DNA of 64,000 bases from Bradyrhizobium sp. LHD-71 (lineage in GTDB: Bacteria; Pseudomonadota; Alphaproteobacteria; Rhizobiales; Xanthobacteraceae), in assembly GCF_031157255.1 (NCBI RefSeq), contig NZ_JAVIFX010000004.1, positions 62,001-126,000 on the forward strand, in the 5' to 3' direction. Below the pieces are notes generated by a model, which saw nothing but the letters and a program-made list of their open reading frames with translations, was not told the origin of the DNA and did no database searches. A program made the position numbers and the translations under genes. The first letter of the stretch is position 1. Each line of letters begins with the position of its first letter. Positions 45,746 through 54,891 of the stretch are shown here, in pieces.

Positions 45746-47062
45746 TCAGCGGTTCGCCCGCTCGAACTGGCGCAGCAGGCGATTGCCGCGTTCGACCGCG
45801 GCGTCCATCGCCTGCTGTGCGGACTTCCGGCCAGCGAAGGCGTGCTCCATCTCTTCCTCGATCGCATCGCGAATAAGCACGAAGGAGCCCAGCCGCAGAC
45901 CTCTGGAATTCTCGGTCGGCATCGTCAGAATCATCTGCTGGACGGAAATTGCGGCGCCCGGGTTGCGATCATAGAAGCCGCGGTCACGGCTCAGCTCGTA
46001 GGCATCCTTGGTGATCGGCAGATAGCCGGTCGCCTCATGCCAGGCCGACTGTACCTCGGCTTTCGACAGGAAGGCGAAGAACTGCGCGACACCTTTGTAT
46101 TCCAGCTTTGGCCGATCGCGCAAAACCCACAAGGTCGCGCCACCGATAATCGTGTTGCGCGGCGCGCCCTGCACGTCTGGCCAGTATGGCAACGCGCCAA
46201 ACCCGACCGCGAACTTCGCATTCTTCAAAATGTCCGCCCGCGTTGCCGACGAGCCGAGGAAGATTCCGCACTCGCCCTTTTGAAAGCGAGGCTCCGCCGA
46301 AGTCGCGCGGCCGCCGTAATCGTACACTTTGGTCTTCTGCCATTCCGCGAGCTGGGTGATATGCCGCACCACCAGCGGATTGTTGATCGTCAACGCCGCA
46401 TCGAGCCCGCCGAAACCGTTGAACTTGGTCGCGATGGGCACGTCGTGCAGCGCCGAGAGATTCTCGATATTGACCCATGACGGCCAATGCGTGGTGAAGC
46501 CGCACGGCACGCCCGACGCGCGCAGCCGCTGCGCCGCTGCGCCAAGCTCCGGCCAGGTCTTGGGCGCTGCGTCGGGATCAAGGCCGGCTTTGCGAAACAG
46601 CTCCTTGTTGTAGTAGAGAATCGGCGTCGATGCGTTGAATGGAAACGACAGCATGTTGCCGACGAGATCGGTGTAGTAGCCACTGATCGCCGGCAGGTAG
46701 GTCGTCGGTCGAAACGATTCCGCTTCGTCGCGCATCAACTCGTAAACCGGATAGATCGCCCCTTTCGCCGCCATCATCGTCGCGGTGGCAATCTCGTTGA
46801 CCTGAACGATTGCCGGCTGCGAGCGCGAGCGAAACGCAAAGATCGCCGCGCCGACGGTTTCCGCGTAGCTGCCCTTATGGACCGGTACGATGCGATAGTT
46901 CGTCTGCGAGGCATTGAAGTCGGCCGCAAGCCTGTCGACCTGCCGGCCGAGCTCGCCGGACATGGCATGCCACCAGACAATGTCAGTCGCCGCGCGAAGC
47001 GGCTGCAGCGACAACAGCAGGGACGCGGCAACAATGGCAGCACGAAAACCGGCCTTCAACAT
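45746..47062 (-). CDS. Orphan extracellular solute-binding protein, family 1 (UgpB-like)
   Basis: This is a periplasmic binding protein with signal MLKAGFRAAIVAASLLLSLQPLRA and a mature chain starting ATDIVWWHAMSGELGRQVDRLAADFN, as in UgpB (glycerol-3-phosphate). MLSFPFNASTPILYYNKELFRKAGLDP, ECGIFLGSSATRADI and GGATLWVL are also typical. It has 438 residues. No permease or ATPase genes are near. It diverges from a sensor kinase with a large periplasmic domain, so it may present a ligand to that kinase instead of a transporter; this is inference. Confidence 0.88.
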   Translation of the reverse strand: MLKAGFRAAIVAASLLLSLQPLRAATDIVWWHAMSGELGRQVDRLAADFNASQTNYRIVPVHKGSYAETVGAAIFAFRSRSQPAIVQVNEIATATMMAAKGAIYPVYELMRDEAESFRPTTYLPAISGYYTDLVGNMLSFPFNASTPILYYNKELFRKAGLDPDAAPKTWPELGAAAQRLRASGVPCGFTTHWPSWVNIENLSALHDVPIATKFNGFGGLDAALTINNPLVVRHITQLAEWQKTKVYDYGGRATSAEPRFQKGECGIFLGSSATRADILKNAKFAVGFGALPYWPDVQGAPRNTIIGGATLWVLRDRPKLEYKGVAQFFAFLSKAEVQSAWHEATGYLPITKDAYELSRDRGFYDRNPGAAISVQQMILTMPTENSRGLRLGSFVLIRDAIEEEMEHAFAGRKSAQQAMDAAVERGNRLLRQFERANR

Positions 47063-47413
47063 CTATCCACCCCACGAGCCTTCTGGCCAAAAAAGAAGCA
47101 ACTATTTGAAATCACAATCAAATTGTATTGAGCCCGATGCCGCAGCGCAGTCCGACCCAGCGCAGCCAAACACGGCCGAACGCCAACCGCGGTGACGTCC
47201 CGATAGCAAAAACCCCGGCCTTTGGCTAAAATTGCACCGCAGCAGCGGCTTAAAGCGCGTGTCGCCCAAGTCTGTGTCCCGTCACCTTTTTTTCGAACCC
47301 CAGGCCCGCTGGTCGCGACATCGTCACAAAGAGGATACCCTTGCCACCGGCCAGACCGATCTTTGCCCTGTGGCTTGCAGCGGCTGGCTCTCCGGATACC
47401 CAGTGAGCACGCA
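47063..47413. other. 351-bp divergent control region between the binding protein and the sensor kinase
   Basis: I see no gene here; an open frame continuous with the kinase gene extends back to about 47222 but codes for no recognisable sequence and has no ribosome site. AT-rich stretches near 47100-47135 could hold the promoter of the leftward gene. No long palindrome was found. Confidence 0.5.
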
Positions 47414-49501
47414 TTGACAGTCGTCGATCAAAACGGACCGACACCGCCGGACGCCAGCGTGAACCTCACGAGCCGGTCCGGGCTGGTCAATCTGGTGCGC
47501 GCGATCCCGATTCGCTGGCGCATCCTGTCGATTGCGGCCTTGAACTCCGCCGTGGTCCTGGTGCTCGCCGCAATGATCTGGACCGGTTCCAGGGGGCTCG
47601 ACAGCGCCTGGGACGAGGTTCGCCAGGTTCGGGAATCCGACAAGATCCTTGCGGTGATGGAGAGCGAGACCTCCAGGCTGCAGAACCTGATCCATCGCTA
47701 CATCAACCAGCCAAGCCCGGAGCTTTTCGCCGAGATCCTGCTGTTGCGAGAGGCCGTGCTCGGCACCCTGACCACACGCGCGGCCACCGACCCGATGCTG
47801 TCCGGATCGGTGAAGGAGCTCGAGCAGGTGATCGAGAAATTCCTCGACGGCTTCGGCGAAGTGCGCGCCGTCCAGGCGACGATCGCCAAGACCTACGAAG
47901 AGCAGGTGCTGACGCCCGCACGCGAGATGGCGGGCCTGTACGCCATCGTCGACGGCGCCACGGGAAAGCGCGACGCCCTGATCGTGCCTCCGCTCGGCAA
48001 GTCGCGTGAAGCCTTCACCTCGATGCTGGTCGCAGCGAATGCCTACTATCTCTCGCTGGCATCCGCATCCGCCGAGGAGGCCAAACGCGCGACCGATACG
48101 ATCGAAAAGACCATCCCGGTGATGCTCGATCTCGCGGAGAATGACCTGCAGCGGCTCGCCCTGCAGCGGCTCGGCCAGCGCGCCGCGGCGCTGCGCGAAG
48201 GGCTGAGCGAACTGGCGGAGCACTTCGCTGCGCGGACCAACCTGCTGCAGACGGAAATTGACGCCAATCAGGCGGCGACCATCGCAGCGATCGACGGCCT
48301 GTCGGTGAAGATGCGGCAACGCGAGCAGGCGGCACAGACGCGGTTCGATCGTACGCTACGCAGCATTTCAACCCGCGTCGGAACCGTGTCGCTGATCTTC
48401 ATCTTCATCATCATCGTTGCCGGCGTCATCATCGCGCTTTCGATCCGCCTGCCACTGCAGCAGATCATGACGGGCATGCGCGCGATCACCACGGGCAACC
48501 TCGACCGGCGCGTGCTCGGCACCGGCGCCAGGGACGAGGTCGGCGCCATGGCGCGGGCGGTCGAGATCTTCCGCGAGAACGCGATCGCCAAACAGACGGC
48601 CGAGAACGAGCTGCGCGCCTCCAAGGAGCGGGCCGAGAACGCCCTCGCCGAACTGCGCGCGACGCAGCAGAACCTGATCGACGCGGAGCGGCTCGCAGCG
48701 CTCGGCGGGCTGGTCGCCGGCGTCGCGCACGAGGTCAACAATCCCGTCGGTATCAGCCTGACCGTGGCTTCGAGCTTCGAGCGCCGCGCCGCCGCGTTCG
48801 AAGCCGACCTGCTGGCGAAGGCGCCGCTGCGCCGCTCGCAACTCGAGGAGTTCGTGCGATCCTCGAAGGACGCCTCGCAGCAACTGGTCTCCAATCTGCA
48901 GCGCGCGGCCGAGCTGATCCAATCGTTCAAACAGGTCGCCGTCGATCGCTCGCACGCGGAACGCCGCGAGTTCGACCTGCTGGAGGCGACCGAGCAGATC
49001 ATCGCCAGCTTGCGGCCGGTGCTGAAGAAGTCGCCGGTCACGTTGCAGTTGAACGTTCCGGAAGGGTTGATCGTCAACAGCTATCCGGGCTCCTATGGAC
49101 AGGTCCTGACCAACCTCTTCCTGAACGCGATCAACCATGCGTTTGCCGACGGCCGCCCCGGCACGATCAAGTTAGAGGCGAAAGCGCGCGGACCTGACGA
49201 TATCGAGGTCGTGTTCGCCGACGACGGCGCGGGCATGACGCCGGAGGTGCAGCGGCAGGCGTTCAATCCGTTCTTTACGACGCGCCGCAGCGAGGGCGGC
49301 ACGGGCCTCGGCCTGCATATCGTCTACAATCTCGTCACCCAGCAGCTCGGCGGGCGCATGATGCTTGATTCCCGGCCGGGACAAGGGACGACGTTTCGCA
49401 TTATCATCCCACGGGCCGCGCGCCACAGCGTTGCGGACCGCCCTGCAGTGTCAACCCCCGGAAGCGAGCAATGGCCGATCAGGACGATGTCCTCCACTTA
49501 A
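47414..49501 (+). CDS. Membrane sensor histidine kinase with large periplasmic helical domain
   Basis: It is anchored by two helices (about residues 37-57 and 325-345) around a roughly 265-residue, mostly helical, periplasmic sensor. HAMP follows (LPLQQIMTGMRAITTGNLDRRVLGTGARDEVGAMARAVEIF), then a coiled coil (ENELRASKERAENALAELRATQQ), the HisKA site GVAHEVNNPVG with H439, and HATPase with GQVLTNLFLNAINHAF, DDGAGM and GTGLGL. The start is uncertain: I use TTG 47414, giving 695 residues, because no better start precedes TM1. It overlaps the next gene by 31 bp, so the signalling proteins are co-expressed. Confidence 0.85.
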   Translation: MTVVDQNGPTPPDASVNLTSRSGLVNLVRAIPIRWRILSIAALNSAVVLVLAAMIWTGSRGLDSAWDEVRQVRESDKILAVMESETSRLQNLIHRYINQPSPELFAEILLLREAVLGTLTTRAATDPMLSGSVKELEQVIEKFLDGFGEVRAVQATIAKTYEEQVLTPAREMAGLYAIVDGATGKRDALIVPPLGKSREAFTSMLVAANAYYLSLASASAEEAKRATDTIEKTIPVMLDLAENDLQRLALQRLGQRAAALREGLSELAEHFAARTNLLQTEIDANQAATIAAIDGLSVKMRQREQAAQTRFDRTLRSISTRVGTVSLIFIFIIIVAGVIIALSIRLPLQQIMTGMRAITTGNLDRRVLGTGARDEVGAMARAVEIFRENAIAKQTAENELRASKERAENALAELRATQQNLIDAERLAALGGLVAGVAHEVNNPVGISLTVASSFERRAAAFEADLLAKAPLRRSQLEEFVRSSKDASQQLVSNLQRAAELIQSFKQVAVDRSHAERREFDLLEATEQIIASLRPVLKKSPVTLQLNVPEGLIVNSYPGSYGQVLTNLFLNAINHAFADGRPGTIKLEAKARGPDDIEVVFADDGAGMTPEVQRQAFNPFFTTRRSEGGTGLGLHIVYNLVTQQLGGRMMLDSRPGQGTTFRIIIPRAARHSVADRPAVSTPGSEQWPIRTMSST

Positions 49502-51219
49502 TCGAAGATGACGCCCGGCCACACCCTCCGCCAAGCACCCGCAAGTGGAAGGTCGCGGTGATCGACGATGACGCGGCAGTGCATGAGGGCACACGCTTTG
49601 CGCTCAGCGACTATGTGCTGAACGGCCAGACGCTCGAAATCCTCTCTGCCTATTCGGGTGCCGAAGGCGAGAAGCTGATGCGCGACAACCCCGACGTTGC
49701 CGCCGTGCTGCTCGACGTGATCATGGAGACCGATGCGGCGGGCCTGCAGCTTGTCGAGTACATCCGCAATCAGCTGAAGAACGAGACCGTTCGCATCATC
49801 CTGCGCACCGGACAGCCCGGCCAGGCGCCCGAACGTCGCGTGATCGTCGATTACGACATCAACGACTACAAGGCGAAGACCGAGCTCACCGCCGACAAGC
49901 TGTTCACGTCGCTCACGGCCGCACTGCGGAGCTACCAGCAGCTCGAGCGCATGGTGCAGACCCGACGGGGGCTTGAGATCATCATCGACGCGGCGTCCAC
50001 GCTCTACGACTTCAAGTCGATGCAGCGGCTGGCCGAGGGCGTGCTGACGCAGATCGCGTCGCTGCTGAACGTCGATTGTGCAGGAATCCTGGTGCTGCGC
50101 GATGGCAAGGATGTCGACGACGAGTTCTCCGTGCTCGCCGGTTCGGGTTGCTATCGCCGCTACATTGCCGCGAACAGCGGCGCCCAACCGCTTGATCCGG
50201 AAGTCCGGCAGTTGGTGAAATCGGCCTTCGAGAAGCGCATGCACGAGTTCGTCGAGAATCGTTCCGTGCTTTATGTTCGCACGGGCAGCGGCCGTGAAGT
50301 CGTCGTGCTTCTGGAGGCGGCGAAAGACCTGTCCGACACCGATCGGGCGCTGGTGGAGATCTTCTCCAGCCGCCTGTCGGTCGCATTCGACAACGTCATT
50401 CTGTACGAGCAATTGCAGCAGGCGAACACCCAACTGGAAGACCGCGTCGCGCAGCGGACCCGCGCCCTGATGTCGGCCAATCGGCGACTGTCCGCGCAGT
50501 GGCTGCGGTTGCAGCGCGCCAACGCCTTCAAGAACGAGGTGCTCGGAACGGTTGCACACGACCTGAAAAACCCGTTGGGCGTCATCCTCGGCCGGACCGA
50601 GATGCTGAAGGAACTGATCAGCAGTGCGATGGCCTCGAAGGACAGCAGCATCTCCCAGGTCGACCACATCCGCGACGCCACCAAGCGGTTGACCTTGATG
50701 GTCGACCATCTGATCTCAGATGCGATGGCGGATGCATTCGACATCACGATCCGCCGAGAGCCCGTCGATATCGCCGCGCTGGTGCTGGAGATCGTCGAGG
50801 CGAACCGGCCGTCCGCGGCCAACAAGCAGCAGACCATCAACGTGTCGGCGCCGCCGGAGCGCATGACCATGTGCGATGGCGACAGGATGCGCGAGGCGAT
50901 CGACAACCTCCTCAGCAATGCGATTAAATACAGCCCGATCGGCGGCAAGATCGGACTAACTGTCGCATATGAGGGCGACAATGCACTGATCCACGTCGCT
51001 GACCAGGGGCCCGGGCTGTCGCCGGAGGATCAGAGCCGTCTTTTTGGCCGGTTTCAGCGGCTGTCCGCCAAGCCGACCGGCGGCGAAAGCTCCACGGGAC
51101 TTGGTCTGTCGATTGTGAAACGGATTGTTGATATGCATGGCGGCAAGGTCACGGCCAGTAGTGCCGGACCAGGCGAAGGCTCAACCTTCACCATTTCGCT
51201 GCCGGCATCCGCGGAGTGA
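49471..51219 (+). CDS. Cytoplasmic receiver-DUF3369-histidine kinase hybrid
   Basis: This 582-residue protein has no membrane segment. The order is: receiver domain (about 25-155; VAVIDDDAAVH, phosphoacceptor D82 in LLDVIM, KAKTE), DUF3369/GAF-like sensor (about 160-320), coiled coil, HisKA with H363 in GTVAHDLKNPLG, and HATPase (EAIDNLLSNAIKYSP, DQGPGL, STGLGLSI). Placing the receiver at the N-terminus ahead of a kinase suggests it takes phosphate from the upstream membrane kinase and passes it on. It lies 24 bp before the response regulator gene. Confidence 0.9.
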   Translation: MADQDDVLHLIEDDARPHPPPSTRKWKVAVIDDDAAVHEGTRFALSDYVLNGQTLEILSAYSGAEGEKLMRDNPDVAAVLLDVIMETDAAGLQLVEYIRNQLKNETVRIILRTGQPGQAPERRVIVDYDINDYKAKTELTADKLFTSLTAALRSYQQLERMVQTRRGLEIIIDAASTLYDFKSMQRLAEGVLTQIASLLNVDCAGILVLRDGKDVDDEFSVLAGSGCYRRYIAANSGAQPLDPEVRQLVKSAFEKRMHEFVENRSVLYVRTGSGREVVVLLEAAKDLSDTDRALVEIFSSRLSVAFDNVILYEQLQQANTQLEDRVAQRTRALMSANRRLSAQWLRLQRANAFKNEVLGTVAHDLKNPLGVILGRTEMLKELISSAMASKDSSISQVDHIRDATKRLTLMVDHLISDAMADAFDITIRREPVDIAALVLEIVEANRPSAANKQQTINVSAPPERMTMCDGDRMREAIDNLLSNAIKYSPIGGKIGLTVAYEGDNALIHVADQGPGLSPEDQSRLFGRFQRLSAKPTGGESSTGLGLSIVKRIVDMHGGKVTASSAGPGEGSTFTISLPASAE

Positions 51220-51243
51220 ACACCCAAGGAAGACGCGCAACGC

Positions 51244-51978
51244 ATGAGTCAGAGCCAGCATATCATTGTCGTCGATGACGAGGCACCGGCCCGCGAGATG
51301 GTCGGCGACTACCTGAAGATGCACGGCTTCGCGGTCACCCTGTGCGACGGCGGCAAAAGCTTGCGCAAGGAGATCGAAGGCGGCATGCCGGACCTGGTCG
51401 TGCTCGACCTCAACATGCCCGAGGAAGACGGCCTGTCGATCGTCCGCGACCTGAAGAGCCGCAGCAACGTGCCGGTGATCATGCTGACGGCGACGGCGAG
51501 CCCGATCGATCGCGTGGTCGGTCTGGAGCTCGGGGCCGATGACTATCTCGCCAAACCTTGCGAACTGCGCGAATTGATGGCCCGCATTCGTTCGGTGCTG
51601 CGACGGAGCGGACCAGCAAAGGCCGTCGCCGCCGCACATGCTTCAGCCGCCGCCAAACCGACGCAGGTTCGCTTCGGCACCAAATGGTTCGACGACGAGG
51701 CCCAGATCCTGCGCGACGACGACGGCAACGAGCATCCGCTCACGGCTTCCGAATACGGCCTGCTCAAGGTATTCGCGGCCAACCCGAAACGAGTGCTGTC
51801 GCGCGAGCGGCTGCTGGAGCTCGCCAATGCGCGGGATGCGGAAGCATTTGACCGCGCCATCGACCTGCGGATCATGCGCATCCGGCGCAAGATCGAGCCT
51901 GATCCGAGCCGTCCGACGGTGATCCGCACGATCCGCGGCGGCGGCTACGTGTTCTCCCCCGCTGGCGAGAAGCCCTGA
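51244..51978 (+). CDS. OmpR-family response regulator
   Basis: This 244-residue regulator has a receiver (IIVVDDEAPAREMVGDYLK; D55 in VVLDLNMP; switch Thr in MLTATA; Lys in LAKP) and a winged-helix DNA-binding domain (HPLTASEYGLLKVFAANPKRVLSRERLLELANARDAEAFDRAIDLRIMRIRRKIEPDPSRPTVIRTIRGGGYVF). It is the probable output of the two kinases encoded just upstream. Targets are not known; the divergent binding-protein gene is an obvious candidate. Confidence 0.94.
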   Translation: MSQSQHIIVVDDEAPAREMVGDYLKMHGFAVTLCDGGKSLRKEIEGGMPDLVVLDLNMPEEDGLSIVRDLKSRSNVPVIMLTATASPIDRVVGLELGADDYLAKPCELRELMARIRSVLRRSGPAKAVAAAHASAAAKPTQVRFGTKWFDDEAQILRDDDGNEHPLTASEYGLLKVFAANPKRVLSRERLLELANARDAEAFDRAIDLRIMRIRRKIEPDPSRPTVIRTIRGGGYVFSPAGEKP

Positions 51979-52161
51979 CCCGCCCCATCATCTGAAAACG
52001 TTGGTCTTTTTCGCCCAATGTTTCGTCCCCTGGCCTGCGACGACATATTTCGCCAGTTGCAAGAAACCATTTTCCGCTTTTGACGCAGAAATCCTGAAAC
52101 CGTGGCTGCCTATCACTCCCGAACGACGCGCCGGACAGGCGCCCGGCAGGGAGTTCCGATT

Positions 52162-52776
52162 ATGCAGTCCTCTTTCGCAATCAGCACCGGATCAGCCGCA
52201 CGGGGCATCATCGCCGCGCAGGCCACGTCTGACGAGATGCTCCTGGAGAGCATTGCCTCTGGCGAAAAAGCGGCCATGCACGTGCTCTACGCCCGCCACA
52301 ATGTTCGCGTCTATCGCTTCATTCTTCGTATCGTCGGCGATGCCACCGTGGCGGAGGACCTGGTCAGCCAGGTGTTCCTGGACGTGTGGCGGACCGCCGG
52401 CCAGTTCGAAGGCCGCTCGCAGGTTTCAACCTGGATGCTGGCGATCGCCCGCTTCAAGGCCCTGACGGCCCTCCGCAACCGCCGCCACGAAGATCTCGAT
52501 CAGGAGGAAGTACTCCAGATCGCCGACACCGGCGATACGCCGGAGATCGCGATGGCCCGTCGCCAGACCTCGCTGACCTTGCGCAAGGCCATCAGCCAGC
52601 TTTCGCCGGCTCATCGCGAGATCATCGACCTCGTCTACTATCACGAGAAGTCGGTGGAAGAGGTCGGCCAGATCATCGGCATCCCGCAGGCGACCGTGAA
52701 GACCCGCATGTTCTACGCCCGCAAGCACCTGGCCGAATTGCTCAAGGAAGCCGGTTTCGAGCGCAAGGCCGCCTGA
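52162..52776 (+). CDS. ECF-type RNA polymerase sigma factor
   Basis: This is a sigma-70 group 4 factor with 204 residues. Region 2 reads LYARHNVRVYRFILRIVGDATVAEDLVSQVFLDVWRTAGQFEGRSQVSTWMLAIARFKALTALR; region 4 reads LTLRKAISQLSPAHREIIDLVYYHEKSVEEVGQIIGIPQATVKTRMFYARKHLAELLK. The ATG at 52162 has GGGAG 9 nt upstream. No anti-sigma gene lies directly beside it; the next gene encodes an MxKDx repeat protein, which may be its target. Confidence 0.9.
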   Translation: MQSSFAISTGSAARGIIAAQATSDEMLLESIASGEKAAMHVLYARHNVRVYRFILRIVGDATVAEDLVSQVFLDVWRTAGQFEGRSQVSTWMLAIARFKALTALRNRRHEDLDQEEVLQIADTGDTPEIAMARRQTSLTLRKAISQLSPAHREIIDLVYYHEKSVEEVGQIIGIPQATVKTRMFYARKHLAELLKEAGFERKAA

Positions 52777-52834
52777 TCGACCGAACCAAATACGGGTCAC
52801 AAGCGGCCCGTCGAACTCAACTCTGAAAGACCTC

Positions 52835-52884
52835 CCGTGGCTCGGACGGATGCCCCCGTCCAGGCCATCGTCTTTTTGCCACGG
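52835..52884 (+). other. Nested inverted repeats in the sigma factor-MxKDx spacer
   Basis: CCGTGGC (52835-52841) pairs with GCCACGG (52878-52884) and encloses a hairpin GGACGG-ATGCCC-CCGTCC (52844-52861) and a T-run. It may be a terminator for the sigma gene, a leader structure or a small RNA. The 201-bp spacer has no gene that I can see, and AAGGAG at 52963-52968 serves the downstream gene. Confidence 0.4.
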
Positions 52885-52977
52885 CAGGTGGATGCGCGCG
52901 TAACGAACGGCACGGTTCCGCCGAAGCTTCGGAAGGGTGGCTGAGTTCACCCCGCAGCGATAAGGAGAAACCATCAG

Positions 52978-53208
52978 ATGACAAAACGAACAGCGCTCGC
53001 ACTTTCAGCGTCCATCCTTTCGATCGGTCTGGCGCTGACGCCAGCCGCCGCCCAGGACAAGATGAGCAAGGAAGGCATGTCCAAGGATTCCATGTCCAAA
53101 GACAGCATGAAGAAGGACGGCATGAAGAAGGACACGATGCACAAGGACAAAATGTCCAAGGACACGATGTCCAAAGACACGATGTCCAAGGACGGCATGA
53201 AGAAATGA
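52978..53208 (+). CDS. Pentapeptide MxKDx repeat protein, secreted
   Basis: This 76-residue protein has a signal peptide (MTKRTALALSASILSIGLALTPAAA, cleavage about residue 26). Nine consecutive pentapeptides of form M-[SKH]-K-[DE]-x fill residues 29-73, followed by MKK. It belongs to the MxKDx repeat family (TIGR02953), whose function is not known. The regular Met every fifth residue in a charged, probably helical chain would suit metal binding or methionine oxidation scavenging, which is inference. AAGGAG precedes the ATG. The repetitive DNA (15-bp units) is coding, not a CRISPR or satellite. Confidence 0.88.
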   Translation: MTKRTALALSASILSIGLALTPAAAQDKMSKEGMSKDSMSKDSMKKDGMKKDTMHKDKMSKDTMSKDTMSKDGMKK

Positions 53209-53341
53209 TCGGCTCTTGATGCCTGCGGCCGGCTTCGCCTCGCCGTTCGTCGTCACCTGCGACGGGTAAGAGGCGGAGCCGCCTGCGTTTTCGTCGTCGT
53301 CCAGGGCGCGCAAGGCATGAAACTCCGCCGACGCGCGCAAT

Positions 53342-53365
53342 CGTTAAAATTAGCTGTTGTTAACG
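53342..53365. promoter_or_regulatory. Inverted repeat upstream of the bd oxidase genes
   Basis: CGTTAA (53342-53347) and TTAACG (53360-53365) are 12 bp apart in the 253-bp spacer before cydA. I looked for an FNR/FixK box (TTGAT-N4-ATCAA) and did not find one. A GC hairpin, AGGCG-GAGC-CGCCT (53271-53284), followed by GCGTTTT may terminate the MxKDx gene. Confidence 0.35.
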
Positions 53366-53461
53366 CCACCTCGACGCCTCGATCGCAGGTGGTCGCACGG
53401 CGATGCGTTTTTTCTCTCAGCGCACGTATGCTAAAGACGACATCACGTTTGCCGGTAACGG

Positions 53462-54889
53462 ATGTTCGCCATGTTCGAGGCCCTCGACGCCGTCGTCCTT
53501 GCGCGTGTGCAGTTCGCGTTCACGATGACATTCCACATCGTGTTTCCGTCCTTCACCATCGGCCTTGCGAGCTACCTCGCGGTTCTTGAGGCGCTCTGGC
53601 TCTGGACCGGCCGGTCCGTATTCCTCGACCTGTTCAAATACTGGCTGAAGATCTTCTCCATCGCCTTCGGCATGGGCGTCGTGTCCGGCGTCGTGATGGC
53701 CTATCAGTTCGGCACAAACTGGTCGGTGTTCGCCGACAGGACCGGCCCGATCATAGGTCCATTGATGGCCTATGAGGTCCTCACCGCGTTCTTCCTGGAA
53801 GCCGGCTTTCTCGGTGTCATGCTGTTCGGCATGAACCGCGTCGGCAAGGGCCTGCACTTCTTTGCGACGTTGATGGTCGCGGTCGGCACACTGATCTCCG
53901 CCTTCTGGATCCTGTCCGCAAACTCGTGGATGCAGACGCCGGCCGGATACACGATCAGTGCCGAGGGCCAGTTCCTGCCCGCAAGCTGGTGGGAGATCGT
54001 GTTCAATCCCTCGTTCCCCTACCGGCTCGTGCACATGGTGCTGGCGGCCTATTTGACCACAGCTCTCGTGGTTGGCGCCGCCGGTGCGTTTCATCTGCTG
54101 CGCGACAATCGCAACGAAGGCGCGCGCGTCATGTTCTCCATGGCGATGTGGATGGCGGCGCTGGTCACGCCGGTACAAATCCTCGCCGGCGATCAGCATG
54201 GGCTCAACACCCTCGAACATCAGCCAGTGAAAGTCATGGCGATGGAGGGGCATTTCACCAGCCACCCTGACGGCGCACCCCTGGTCCTGTTCGGATTGCC
54301 GGATCAGACACGTGGTGAGATGCGCTATGCGATCGAAATCCCGAAAGCATCGTCGCTGATCCTCAAGCATTCGCTCGATGCGCCGCTGAACGGGTTGGAT
54401 ACCGTGCCGCGCGAAAATTGGCCACATGTGGGCCTTGTGTTCTGGGCTTTCCGGATCATGGTCGGACTTGGGGTTCTGATGCTGGTGCTCGGCGTGTTCA
54501 GCCTGTTCCTGCGCTGGCGCGGCACGTTCTATGAATCGAAATTGCTGCATCGCTTTGCGCTCGCGATGGGCCCGGCAGGTTTCGTTGCGGTGCTCGCGGG
54601 CTGGACCGTCACCGAGACCGGTCGCCAGCCGTTCACTGTTTATGGCCTGCTGCGTACCATCGACTCGGCCTCGCCGCTCGCTGCTCCCGCCGTGACCATG
54701 TCGCTGCTTGCGTTTGCCGTGGTGTACGTGCTCGTCTTCGCGATGGGCATCTACTACATCCTTCATCTGATGGCCGCGCCGCCGCATGCTGACGAGGAAG
54801 GCCCTGCGGCGGATGAGCCGACGCATGCCGCAGGCATTACTCCTGTCCCCGCAATGGCGACAGTGACCGGGCCCAAGAGGGAACCGTAG
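53462..54889 (+). CDS. cioA: Cytochrome bd-type quinol oxidase subunit I (cyanide-insensitive CioA type)
   Basis: This is the haem-bearing subunit of a terminal oxidase that reduces oxygen with quinol. Haem ligands are visible: His in FTMTFHIVFPSFTIG (b595), His in YRLVHMVLAAYL and Met in MVGLGVLML (b558); the conserved acidic pair is in YEVLTAFFLEAGFLGVM. The Q-loop is short, and GRQPFTVYGLLRT fits the CIO branch. It has 475 residues. The start is ATG 53462 or ATG 53471. It is 2 bp before cioB. Such oxidases often support respiration under cyanide, sulfide or low oxygen. Confidence 0.93.
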   Translation: MFAMFEALDAVVLARVQFAFTMTFHIVFPSFTIGLASYLAVLEALWLWTGRSVFLDLFKYWLKIFSIAFGMGVVSGVVMAYQFGTNWSVFADRTGPIIGPLMAYEVLTAFFLEAGFLGVMLFGMNRVGKGLHFFATLMVAVGTLISAFWILSANSWMQTPAGYTISAEGQFLPASWWEIVFNPSFPYRLVHMVLAAYLTTALVVGAAGAFHLLRDNRNEGARVMFSMAMWMAALVTPVQILAGDQHGLNTLEHQPVKVMAMEGHFTSHPDGAPLVLFGLPDQTRGEMRYAIEIPKASSLILKHSLDAPLNGLDTVPRENWPHVGLVFWAFRIMVGLGVLMLVLGVFSLFLRWRGTFYESKLLHRFALAMGPAGFVAVLAGWTVTETGRQPFTVYGLLRTIDSASPLAAPAVTMSLLAFAVVYVLVFAMGIYYILHLMAAPPHADEEGPAADEPTHAAGITPVPAMATVTGPKREP

Positions 54890-54891
54890 CG

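Noticed and set aside
47222-47413. 64-residue N-terminal extension of the sensor kinase
   Set aside because: There is no ribosome-binding site, the composition is unlike the rest, and it would place odd sequence before TM1.
53059-53205. Tandem 15-bp repeats that could suggest a CRISPR or satellite
   Set aside because: They are in-frame MxKDx codons behind a signal peptide; there are no spacers.
53209-53461. FNR/FixK box for the bd oxidase
   Set aside because: No TTGAT-N4-ATCAA or close variant is present.
53417-54826. 469-codon minus-strand frame opposite cioA
   Set aside because: The composition is His/Arg/Gln rich with no membrane segments, and the sense strand encodes an evident bd oxidase.
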